23,112 nucleotides of DNA from Nitrospira sp. (lineage in GTDB: Bacteria > Nitrospirota > Nitrospiria > Nitrospirales > Nitrospiraceae): assembly GCA_030456405.1 (NCBI GenBank), contig JAKDNQ010000011.1, positions 1-23,112 on the forward strand, given 5' to 3'. The position numbers and the translations under genes were made by a program. Below the pieces are notes generated by a model that searched no databases, had not been told where the DNA came from, and worked only from the letters and a program-made list of their open reading frames with translations. Every line of letters begins with the position of its first letter. Position 1 is the stretch's first letter. This document shows, one piece after another, positions 1-8,700 of this stretch.

Positions 1-95
1 GCGAAGCGGGTCGTCACGCACGTGCGGCTGTAGGGGCTGCTGAGTTGCCGCGCGGAGCTCCCGTCGAAATCGAAGTGGTTTTCTCCGTCTCCTGA
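1..95 (+). CDS. C-terminal end of an unidentified protein (5' truncated by window)
   Basis: Reading from base 3, the frame is open from the window edge to a TGA at 93-95 and gives 30 residues ending VEIEVVFSVS. The composition (alanine and charged residues, then an alternating hydrophobic beta-like end) looks like a genuine protein terminus, and the other two plus-strand frames stop sooner. I do not recognise the family. An alternating VEIEVVFSV end occurs in several periplasmic beta-rich domains, but this is too little to assign. It lies on the same strand as the giant SpvB/RHS gene and is separated from it by about 400 bp, so it probably belongs to a different transcript. Confidence 0.4.
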   Translation, partial: EAGRHARAAVGAAELPRGAPVEIEVVFSVS

Positions 96-156
96 GCGAT
101 CTCTCTACCAAGCAGAGTTCTCTTCCGCTCATCCAGACGGCTTCCGTAGTCCCCCC

Positions 157-169
157 TTATACGTATAAT
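157..169 (+). promoter_or_regulatory. Promoter-like TATAAT overlapping a perfect 12-bp palindrome
   Basis: Bases 157-168 read TTATACGTATAA, a perfect palindrome, and the consensus -10 hexamer TATAAT sits at 164-169 within and just after it. No good -35 hexamer lies 16-18 bp upstream (CTTCCG or similar). This suggests an activator-dependent promoter or an operator covering the -10 box. Downstream the leader holds small inverted repeats (TTTTCG at 188-193 with CGAAAA at 204-209; TCCG/CGGA at 211-222). If used, it would drive the SpvB remnant and the giant gene starting at 505. Promoter function is inferred. Confidence 0.35.
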
Positions 170-266
170 TTATATTGTCGCGATAAGTTTTCGGAAAATC
201 TCTCGAAAAGTCCGTTGACGGATTCCTATATTTCTGCCATCCTACGCGCCCTCGCTGTGAACCGGA

Positions 267-482
267 TTGGGTGCTGTCGTGTCCGACACCAAAGGGAACG
301 AAACCAGCGGCAAAGAAGCGCCCCAGAATTCATTCCAGGTCGCTCCGCCCAGTATTACCATGCCCAAAGGCGGCGGGGCGATTCGTGGCATCGGGAAAAA
401 TTTCTCTGCTGTCTTAGTTCAGGGCAATGCATTCCCCTCACAGAGCCTTCAGCTAAATTCCAGTTGCCCGACAACCTACTGA
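267..482 (+). pseudogene. SpvB/Tc-toxin N-terminal remnant
   Basis: This 71-codon frame (TTG at 267, or more plausibly GTG at 279) contains MPKGGGAIRGIGKNFSA after a SFQVAPPSIT lead-in. That closely resembles the conserved N-terminal start of SpvB/TcaC and TcdB-type toxin proteins (PSISLPKGGGAIRGIGEKF and similar). In intact family members about 2000 residues of SpvB, FG-GAP and RHS sequence follow. Here the homology ends near base 410 and the frame stops at 480-482. It is in a different frame from the giant gene at 505, which has its own N-terminal SpvB start. The best reading is the 5' stub of a second, mostly deleted paralogue. A short translated leader peptide is an alternative. Confidence 0.55.
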
Positions 483-504
483 TCCTCGACTGGGAGGGTA
501 GGCC

Positions 505-3500
505 GTGCGAACAAGTCTTCACGTAATCAGGAAGAATTGGAGCCTTCTCCTCGGCACTCTCCTGGTGTGTGTTCTGCTTGTGGGGGCAGGCGGGGACGCA
601 ACTAGCGATGAGAAATCAGGTCGTGGTCCATCTGTATCCGGAGGAGCTTTATCGGAATCGGAACATGTTGCAGCTAACGGAGCGTACCAAACTAGCTTTT
701 ATATACCGGTCCCTCCCGCTCCTGGCGCCCCAAGAGTTTCCCTCGTCTACGATAGCGCTTCAATAGGAGGAGTCGGCGGTGTTGGATGGGATCTCTCTGT
801 TGGCTGGCCCAGCATCATTGCACGAGACACGCGCTACGGTACTCCGGCATGGACACTCGATAGTAGATGGACCTGGGGAAGCAGCCCGCTTATCTTGACC
901 GATAGTAGTCGGGCTCGGTGTCAGCAGACGGGCAACTGCGAATATCGACTCGCTCCTGATAATTTGACAACCGTCAGGATCAAATTTAACCCGCCTCCTT
1001 CCACGGTAGTCCCATCAGCAGAAGTCAATCTCCCATCGGGGACAAAGCTCACCTATGAGCCGGTTATATATGACGGTCAAAGTTACCCCAGTGCCCCAGC
1101 AGGTGCTGCGGCCAAGGTTTTTGCATTTCTTCTGAGTAGCGTAAGCGATCCGAATGGGTACAGCACCTGTTTTAGGTATAGACATCATGGAGATGCGAGA
1201 TTTGGTAAAGTAGCCGTGGTAGAGGAAGTTGCGTACGGTCCGCTGCCAAGGTTCGGTGGCTGCACCCAGATTCTTGCCAACAGCACGCGTCATCGTGTCG
1301 AATTTGTGTACTACGACGATCTCGAGTTCAATCGAGCCGGGTTTTTCGCGCCCTGGTCAATGCGTTTTGGGGCCGCAGTTCGCTTTTCGAGTCTCCTGAA
1401 GCAGGTGACTGTCTATGCATTAGGAAACGAGCAGTACCGTTTTCTCCTGGAACATGAGGGGACCTTAAGCGAAACCAGACGTCCAAGACTCAATAGAATT
1501 TCAGAACAAATCTTACTCGCTAACAACCAGACCAAAGAACGAACATTGCGTGTCTTTGCCTACGCCGATCGAGATCCTCAATTTTCCGCCCCCAATCTAG
1601 TCGATCTAGGAGCACTAGGAACCTATCCTGCCTCACTAGTGGGAGCAATAAGTCGTCCTATTCGTCGACCGGCTATCTTTAACAATCCAAATGGCATCTT
1701 CCAGCTCGGCGAAGATCAAATAGACGATAACGCACCTACCACGCATTCAACAACGGAACAGTGGGGATGGCTTGATATCAATGGTGATGGACTGCTGGAT
1801 TTTCAATGGGGACGTGAGAAGGGGCATGGGGTCAATTGGGGCACTTTTGAGACTAATGGAAGCCCAGGCAATCGTCCTCCCCAGCAATTGATCCGAATTA
1901 GTGAAGGAATTGTCGAGGGAAAGTTTGTTGCGACGGATCTGCAAGTGAGCACGCATTCACTACCAACCGATCCAACTACACTAGGTGATCATTTGGAGAA
2001 GTTATATGCACCTTCAACGCCGGCTTTGAGGGGGCACTCTGCATGGATTTGGGGCGAAGGCCGTGGCATGGCAAGAACGGGTTTGCCGACAAGTGTAAGC
2101 GGACCTGAAATTAGGAAGGTGGCTCCCCAGTGTCCACCAGCCTTTGGCCAAGACTCACGGTTGTGGCCGGTGCTGCCTGATGGAACATTTGGCGGCTCAC
2201 AGGCTTCTATAGGTGATTCTATTGCGAATGCAAATCCATTTAATCTCGAAAGGTACACTGTGACTGTGCCTGAACTCGCCAGTGCCCTTCGCGATGCGTA
2301 TCATCCTAGTCATTCGATTTCCTCGACACTATCAAGTTGGTTGGATCTTAATGGTGATGGAGTACCTGAATTCATAGCGAGTCCGGGGTGGATTGAGAGG
2401 TTTGAATTATCCTGCATTGGCCGTGCTCGCACACCTCAACCTCCTAAAGATGCGAGAGGTATGGTGGATCGAGATTGGCATATCTCTTCTGTGAAAGATT
2501 CGCCCAATGGCTCGAGTCTCCTTGCGCCATTAAGACGCTTCAAAGGGCCAAAGGGGCCGGTCGGGCTCCCTCTTGATTTTCAGATATCAACAGGTTCTCC
2601 TGAAGGGTTTGGCTTCACACTACCGATCGGGAGTCTGGCTTCGGCTGGAGTGGCTTCCTTAGCAACATGGAATCCTGCCCCATTGGCTATGGCAATCCCC
2701 GGACTCATTACTCAATCATTTTCACCACGTTCATATACAGGAACCGCTACTTACGCTGGTTCTCCAAGCATTACGGGTGTTCTTGAAGGATTGGGTATGG
2801 TTGTCGCAGGCCAAGGAAATATTGGGGATTTTATCTCTTCGAATTTCAAGATTAACTATGACCTCACTTTACTATCTACAACGTCCAGAAATCGATCGGA
2901 GACTCGTGCTCAACTTATGGACATCAACGCAGATGGCTTGCCTGACTATGTCATGTACAACAGTGGAACTTTGCTGCCAGGAATTCCGAGTGGTAGCCTC
3001 GTGACCTCCTTCAATTCTCCAGAAGGATTTTCTGATCCAGTCGAAATCAACAAGGGCTTCGACTATAGAACTAGTCTGCCGGATCTCGATGCTCTCCAAG
3101 ATGTTATTGCGAAGGCGAACGTAACCGCGGCTGCGCTCGAAATCACTGCAAGTCTATGTAAGACACCGATTACTCCTACCAATGGGCCCGTAGTGATCGT
3201 ATCCTGCACAGGGTTTGCCGCCGGGCTCCTTTCGATGGCTGCCAACGCTGATGAAGCCGTTGCAGCCGCAAGTGCCTTTATGAGCTCAACGACTGACGCA
3301 ATACCAGCGGAGCGATTTCATGTCGACGAAGCACGAGCCTTGGCGTCATATCTGAAGACCGCGGTAGGTGTTAGTCTCCTCACGTTAGCCACATATCAGT
3401 TTCAAGTAGATCTCCACCTAGAGGCTGCAAGAGCGGCTAACACTTCAATAAGAATGCTCGAGCGAACGGTTCGGCAATTAGGCTATAGGTCAAGGCTAAA

Positions 3501-5526
3501 TATTATCGCTCGGGGGTTTTCTGAACTGGATGGAAGCCTTATTGGCCAACCAGCACAGGGCATTGCTGTCCAAACGCGAGGTTTTATTGATCTTAATGGA
3601 GATGCCTTGCCAGACTATGTCGTAACAAGTGATCGAGAAAAAACTTGCCCAGACGGGAAATGGGAGGTTTTCTGGGGACGTGGGTCGAGCTCGATGACTG
3701 AGGGTACAGCATTCCTACTACCCGCGACATGTATGGAGGTTCCTGTTCCCCCAGATGATGTCAAGGCTAGGGGTTTCCTTACTCTGCCGTTAAACGTAGA
3801 CCGCATACTACGGCTTCCAACTTCCAATCAGCAAATCGTGGACACGCTAAGTCATTCTTATGTCAGTCTCATGGATTTTAACAATGATGGTCGCCCCGAT
3901 ATTGTGATGGCTGGCGAAGGGACGGATGTGTGGAACCCGGACGCTACCAGTCGTACCTGGTCTATCTTCCTGAACACAGGAAATGGCTTCGAAGCTACAG
4001 CAAGCAGGCGTATCGCCAGCCCACAAACAAATCGCTCGGATATTCGGCCAGTGTCGAATATTGTAATGGGACTTAATGTGCCCTATCCTGCCGTTCGAAC
4101 AACCCATACCGACGCAAGCTTGACAAGCGTTCGAGATCGAACTGACACGCAGGCGGCATTACTCGATATCAATGGAGATGGAACTAGCGAAATGGCAATT
4201 CGTGTCACGTTCACTGCTGCCACAGGCACGGAACATGATGGACTACTGGTGTGGCGCAGATCGAGTACGGGTCCCCAAGACTATCTCATCGAGGATCGCT
4301 ATCCGATTGAAGGTCAACGCATCCTGATCGAATACAAGCCTGCCAGCTATTTCCAGTGGGAGCAGGCAACCCCCAATGGCCAGCCTCCCCAGTACGGGCA
4401 TCATGCGTTGGCTGGAATCTCCGGTCCTCTTGTTCGATCGGTCACCACTGAACGACTGATGGGACGCGAAGAGCAACGAACCAGGTTGGGTTACGAATAT
4501 CGCTCGCCATATTTTGATAGTGAAAAGCGATGGCCCGCAGGATTTGCAGTGCGGAACACAGAAGTTCTTGATTCAGGGACGGGTGCTCCCGTCCAGGCGA
4601 GTGTTATGACCGCTCAGCGGAATGCACAGCGATCGGACGGAGTACATAGCCTGACCCACCAGATACAGACAATTCGAGGTACGGGGGCGCCGGTTTATGA
4701 GACGCTCATAAGTCCAGTGGATCATCCGACTACGTCGGAAATTTCGAGAGAGATCCGGGCAATATTTTCGGGCCCGACCCGCCGACTATCCGTTGAGTAT
4801 CCTGAAGGACTGACTGCTGGCGCAATCTTCAATGTGGGTTTTGATGGACGTGATCCTTTCCTGGATCGAGCAACGAACAGGCGGTTAGTCAGCACGACGT
4901 TGCCGGCCGTCTTTCCGCTTGCGGCCACGGGCGGCGCTGCTGGTTTCAATACCGCGACCGTCACAGCGCTTCAGTACCTATCACCCCACATACCGAATGC
5001 TGCAACAAGTCAGCCAGTGCCTGCGGCGACAATTGAAACTTGGATCCGGCCTGCAGGCGGTATTGTTGATGGCACAGTTGTTCAACAACCAGGGGCGTAC
5101 CGTCTTGCGGTGGCACAGGCGAATGGACAGGATCGGGTACAACTTGACGTGGCAGGCAGCAGGCTTCTCTCAACTGATAAGCTGACTCCTGGAAGATGGA
5201 CGCATGTAGTGGCGACCTTTGGCTCTGGGAATGCGAAACTGTTCTTCAATGGCGTTGAGGTTGGAAGCGGGGCAATCGCCGGTTCGCTCATCGCCAATGG
5301 TGATCTGGTCATTGGATGCTCTCAAAACAGAGCCGTATTGGCTGAATGCTACGGGGGTGCGATTGGGGAACTGCGAATCTATCCTGAGGTCTGGCCATAT
5401 GGACCTCGCGTCACTGATACAGAAACTGAGTACCAGCTGGACGATACGAAGGAAGACTTTGGGCAACCGATACGGGTCATGGAACGACATGATCTTGCCA
5501 ATTCAGCCGATGATGTCTTCACATAA
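505..5526 (+). CDS. Secreted SpvB / FG-GAP (VCBS) / LamG protein, 5' half of a split RHS giant
   Basis: The start is GTG at 505, preceded by GGGAGGG at 492-498. Residues 1-30 form a signal peptide (basic start, then SLLLGTLLVCVLLVGAG), so the product is exported. An SpvB-like N-terminal region follows (about 45-310, with SLVYDSASIGGVGGVGWDLS). Six FG-GAP/VCBS motifs have their Asp near residues 424, 614, 806, 1029, 1124 and 1221 (WLDINGDGLLDF, LMDFNNDGRPDIV and others), typical of the SpvB beta-propeller. A TcdB-middle-like stretch lies around 1260-1350, and a LamG-like jelly roll at about 1508-1630 (ATIETWIRP ... GAIGELRIY). An alanine-rich helical insert sits at about 860-1010. The frame ends at TAA 5524-5526 in mid-domain and continues in the same frame beyond it. 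It resembles the TcB half of Tc toxin BC cocoons. Whether a truncated protein is functional is unknown. Confidence 0.85.
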   Translation: MRTSLHVIRKNWSLLLGTLLVCVLLVGAGGDATSDEKSGRGPSVSGGALSESEHVAANGAYQTSFYIPVPPAPGAPRVSLVYDSASIGGVGGVGWDLSVGWPSIIARDTRYGTPAWTLDSRWTWGSSPLILTDSSRARCQQTGNCEYRLAPDNLTTVRIKFNPPPSTVVPSAEVNLPSGTKLTYEPVIYDGQSYPSAPAGAAAKVFAFLLSSVSDPNGYSTCFRYRHHGDARFGKVAVVEEVAYGPLPRFGGCTQILANSTRHRVEFVYYDDLEFNRAGFFAPWSMRFGAAVRFSSLLKQVTVYALGNEQYRFLLEHEGTLSETRRPRLNRISEQILLANNQTKERTLRVFAYADRDPQFSAPNLVDLGALGTYPASLVGAISRPIRRPAIFNNPNGIFQLGEDQIDDNAPTTHSTTEQWGWLDINGDGLLDFQWGREKGHGVNWGTFETNGSPGNRPPQQLIRISEGIVEGKFVATDLQVSTHSLPTDPTTLGDHLEKLYAPSTPALRGHSAWIWGEGRGMARTGLPTSVSGPEIRKVAPQCPPAFGQDSRLWPVLPDGTFGGSQASIGDSIANANPFNLERYTVTVPELASALRDAYHPSHSISSTLSSWLDLNGDGVPEFIASPGWIERFELSCIGRARTPQPPKDARGMVDRDWHISSVKDSPNGSSLLAPLRRFKGPKGPVGLPLDFQISTGSPEGFGFTLPIGSLASAGVASLATWNPAPLAMAIPGLITQSFSPRSYTGTATYAGSPSITGVLEGLGMVVAGQGNIGDFISSNFKINYDLTLLSTTSRNRSETRAQLMDINADGLPDYVMYNSGTLLPGIPSGSLVTSFNSPEGFSDPVEINKGFDYRTSLPDLDALQDVIAKANVTAAALEITASLCKTPITPTNGPVVIVSCTGFAAGLLSMAANADEAVAAASAFMSSTTDAIPAERFHVDEARALASYLKTAVGVSLLTLATYQFQVDLHLEAARAANTSIRMLERTVRQLGYRSRLNIIARGFSELDGSLIGQPAQGIAVQTRGFIDLNGDALPDYVVTSDREKTCPDGKWEVFWGRGSSSMTEGTAFLLPATCMEVPVPPDDVKARGFLTLPLNVDRILRLPTSNQQIVDTLSHSYVSLMDFNNDGRPDIVMAGEGTDVWNPDATSRTWSIFLNTGNGFEATASRRIASPQTNRSDIRPVSNIVMGLNVPYPAVRTTHTDASLTSVRDRTDTQAALLDINGDGTSEMAIRVTFTAATGTEHDGLLVWRRSSTGPQDYLIEDRYPIEGQRILIEYKPASYFQWEQATPNGQPPQYGHHALAGISGPLVRSVTTERLMGREEQRTRLGYEYRSPYFDSEKRWPAGFAVRNTEVLDSGTGAPVQASVMTAQRNAQRSDGVHSLTHQIQTIRGTGAPVYETLISPVDHPTTSEISREIRAIFSGPTRRLSVEYPEGLTAGAIFNVGFDGRDPFLDRATNRRLVSTTLPAVFPLAATGGAAGFNTATVTALQYLSPHIPNAATSQPVPAATIETWIRPAGGIVDGTVVQQPGAYRLAVAQANGQDRVQLDVAGSRLLSTDKLTPGRWTHVVATFGSGNAKLFFNGVEVGSGAIAGSLIANGDLVIGCSQNRAVLAECYGGAIGELRIYPEVWPYGPRVTDTETEYQLDDTKEDFGQPIRVMERHDLANSADDVFT
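5524..5526 (+). other. Single in-frame TAA interrupting the SpvB-RHS reading frame
   Basis: The TAA separates ...SADDVFT from ITYATPVGSRKI.... Codons from 5527 to the GTG at 5752 remain open in the same frame, contain no ATG, GTG or TTG start, and encode RHS-like sequence (YLDFAQYAYDNLPADR). One base substitution (for example CAA or GAA to TAA) would explain it. It could be a true nonsense mutation, a sequencing or assembly error, or a readthrough site. The downstream context is ATC, which is not a known strong readthrough context. Confidence 0.8.
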
Positions 5527-5751
5527 ATCACATACGCCACGCCGGTCGGTAGTCGAAAGATACTGGGTGCGGTTGCGAGCCAGGCCCATAGAATACTAGG
5601 TCCAGATGGGGTCACGAGTGGAAACTACCTCGACTTCGCACAGTATGCCTACGATAATCTTCCCGCAGACCGGGTTTCGCTCGGCAATCCCACGCGGACT
5701 GCCGTCTACGATGGTTCCTCGGATGTCCCCGGGAAACCCGATCCCACGGTC

Positions 5752-8700
5752 GTGACGCAAACACGCTATGAGAATACCGACTGCCCAGGCAGACCTACGA
5801 AGGTGATTGATCCGGTAGGATTCGAAACGCGTACAAACTGGGATTCCACGTGCTCGTTTGCCCTATCGAGCGAAAATGCCTTAGGCCACACAACAGTGAA
5901 TCACTACTACCTTGTGGATGCCTTTTCCTCTCAGACACCGAACGGTCCTTACGGCAGGTTCAATTTAACGGGTCGGTTTGGGCAACTGGCTGAAACGGTG
6001 GATGTAAATGGAGCAACGACCAAGGTTGGTTACGATGAATGGGGAAGGCCAGTTATCAAAATACTTCCGCTCGATAGAAAAGACCGTCCTGCGGAACGTC
6101 TCGAGTACCTCGACGCACAGTGTCAAGTCGGGCCAGGCAGACCAGTTGTCTGTAGTGATCCAAGTGCTGTGGAACTGACCAGTCCGCCGCGTGTTACGAC
6201 GTATACCTGGGATGACCAACTGGATCGATGCAAAACATCCCAAGGGGATTTTGTATCGTGTGCCGATCCGAATGCCTCGGAGACCGCCGGTGATGGAGCG
6301 ATAGGTGCCTATCGTGTGACCTATGCTTTTAGTGATGGACAGGTGCAGGCGCAAACAATTCAAAAAACAATTCAAAAGGGAAAACCCATTTGGACAGTCG
6401 CTGGCACGGAAGACTTTGACATCCAAGGGCGGGTGATTCGCGCGTACAAGATTCGACAACTTCCGACGACAGGGTCCGGAACGACCGATCCTTGTCCTAT
6501 AGCGGGGTCGTGGTGCGACTCAAGTCGTTTGCGAGGAGATCCGCTACGTAGCAATGTCGCGACTGTTCAGACAGCCTACGATGAGCGTAGTCGAATCATT
6601 CGTACCTATGGCCCAGGAGTCCCACGATGTACGAATGATCCCTCGACTCTTGGAGCAGGAGGCCAACCCCTCTGTGACGCACAGGTTCCACTAACCGCCA
6701 AAGGCCATGTCACACGGTTTGAATACCCGATGCCCGGTGTAGTTCGAACGGTTGATGCACGAGGAGTCCCTTCGGTCAACCGAATCGATGTGCGCGGGTT
6801 GCCGACAGTGGCTGAAGAATATGAGCGCAGTAGCCCGATTCCTTATGCGACAGTGCGTAGGACCTATGACCGCCTAAAGCGGCTGGTGCAGACCACTGAT
6901 CATCAGAATAATGCATCGAATTCGCAGTACGATGCGTTGGGGCGAGTCATTCAGACCACAGACCCTGACTTGGGAGAAACCAAGTTTTCGTATGACAAGC
7001 GAGGTCTCCTCACGAAACAAGTCGTGGCAACGGGAGATATCGCACGACATTCATATGACCCCCTCCGACGTCTGACTTATAGCGAATATGCTCGGCCCAA
7101 GTCTGGCAATATCTTCGAGATCGATCCATGCTTATTCCAGACTCGTCCCTGCAATCTCCCACCCCTCAAAGTCCTTTTTTTTGAAATTGTGGAATTCGGG
7201 GATTCTGAATTCACTCCGGGTCAAAACCCATGCTTTCCCCCAGTAGGGCCACGCCCACCGTGTCAGCCTGAGTTGACAAATCTCCCACTCAATAGCGGAG
7301 ATCTCGACAATGGAGTAGCGGAGCTCACGCTACCGTTCGACATAACACTCTTACCACAAACAATCTGGAAGCAGGAACGGGTTGACAGGGGTCCGTTACA
7401 ACCTTTGGACCGTACCGGGCATTTTCCGATGGGCAGCCGAATGTATGTCAATACGAACGGAAAGGTCCGGCTCGACAGCGGTGGTGTGAATGATATTGGC
7501 CCGGCTACCGAAGGCATGTTTCCTGGGAAAACCACAGAATCGGCACTGTATCCCTACTATGATGATTTGGTATTGGAACAGGGTGGGTTACGTTCGGCGG
7601 TGAGGGGTACGGCGCCGAATCGGGAACTTGTTATCCAGTGGTCCGGCAAATTACGCGTGCCCTCCGAAGAGCGAGTCATTTTCCGCACGATTATCAAAGA
7701 AGGAACCTCGGAAATTCGGTATGAATATGATCAGATTTCCCAAGATAGCAAGGCGATGGTCGGGGCCGCGCTATTTGACCCCAATCGCAAGCGGGTCAGG
7801 ACAGTGCCATTGTTTCTGCCAAGTGGCGAGACGTTTGTTCCGAAGGGAGGCACCGCGATTACCACGCGCCCGAAGACGGGGGAGAAGCGCGTTGTTCTGG
7901 AGCCACCGAACGGCCGAGATGAGTTACAAACAGCACGGCTCGAGTTATCAATTCCGTTGGCGCCGCAAGGCCCATTTTCATTGAGTTTTCGGCATCGATG
8001 GATGAGCCGGTGTGCGTCCGAACCGCAGAATGCCTGCGCAGTCGATCACATGGAAGTCGGGTATCGAGATCCTAAGAATCCTGATACGATTCACTTGCTC
8101 ATCCCTGCCTCTCGACTCAGATCCCTGGCCAGCATGGACAATGGGAGAAATCCACACCCCGAAGAGACTATCTCCGTGGCGCTGCCAGAGGCATTTTCTG
8201 GAAGGGACATACAGATCGTCTTCGACTACAAATCCGTAATCAAAGTTCCGGCCGACGCAAGAGTGTTTTGGATGTTGGACCATATCCGAGTAGCAGGAAG
8301 CAGTCTTGCCCCCTCCGGCACGCAGGCGGGAGAAGAGGTCGAAGAAAAGGTCTGGCGCGAATATGACTCAGCAGAGTCGGCCCATACGACGTCTGACCCC
8401 GCACTAATCACTGATCTGACTTTTGATGTTCCTGGTCGGATTTCAGACCGATCCCCTGTGCAATCTGTGGAATCGACGAGCCTTCCTGCAAATGTGGAAA
8501 ACGTGATGGGTGTATCAGGCAAGGGGATTACGCTAAGAAACCAGGAGATCCCGTTCGACCTGAAGATGACACCGCTAAATGGTCTGACTATTGAGGCATG
8601 GGTGCGACCGGAATCGTATCCAGCTAATTTACCTCGCCGGATCCTGGGAACAAGTGGCCTTTTCTCGATTAGCTTACGGCCCGATGGGCGACTTGATTGC

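Noticed and set aside
6355..6378. Tandem 12-bp duplication encoding TIQKTIQK
   Set aside because: It is in frame and short, an ordinary microduplication that leaves the gene intact.
5965..6459. 164-codon minus-strand frame inside the RHS gene
   Set aside because: It is antisense to clear RHS repeats, with no recognisable domain or ribosome binding site.
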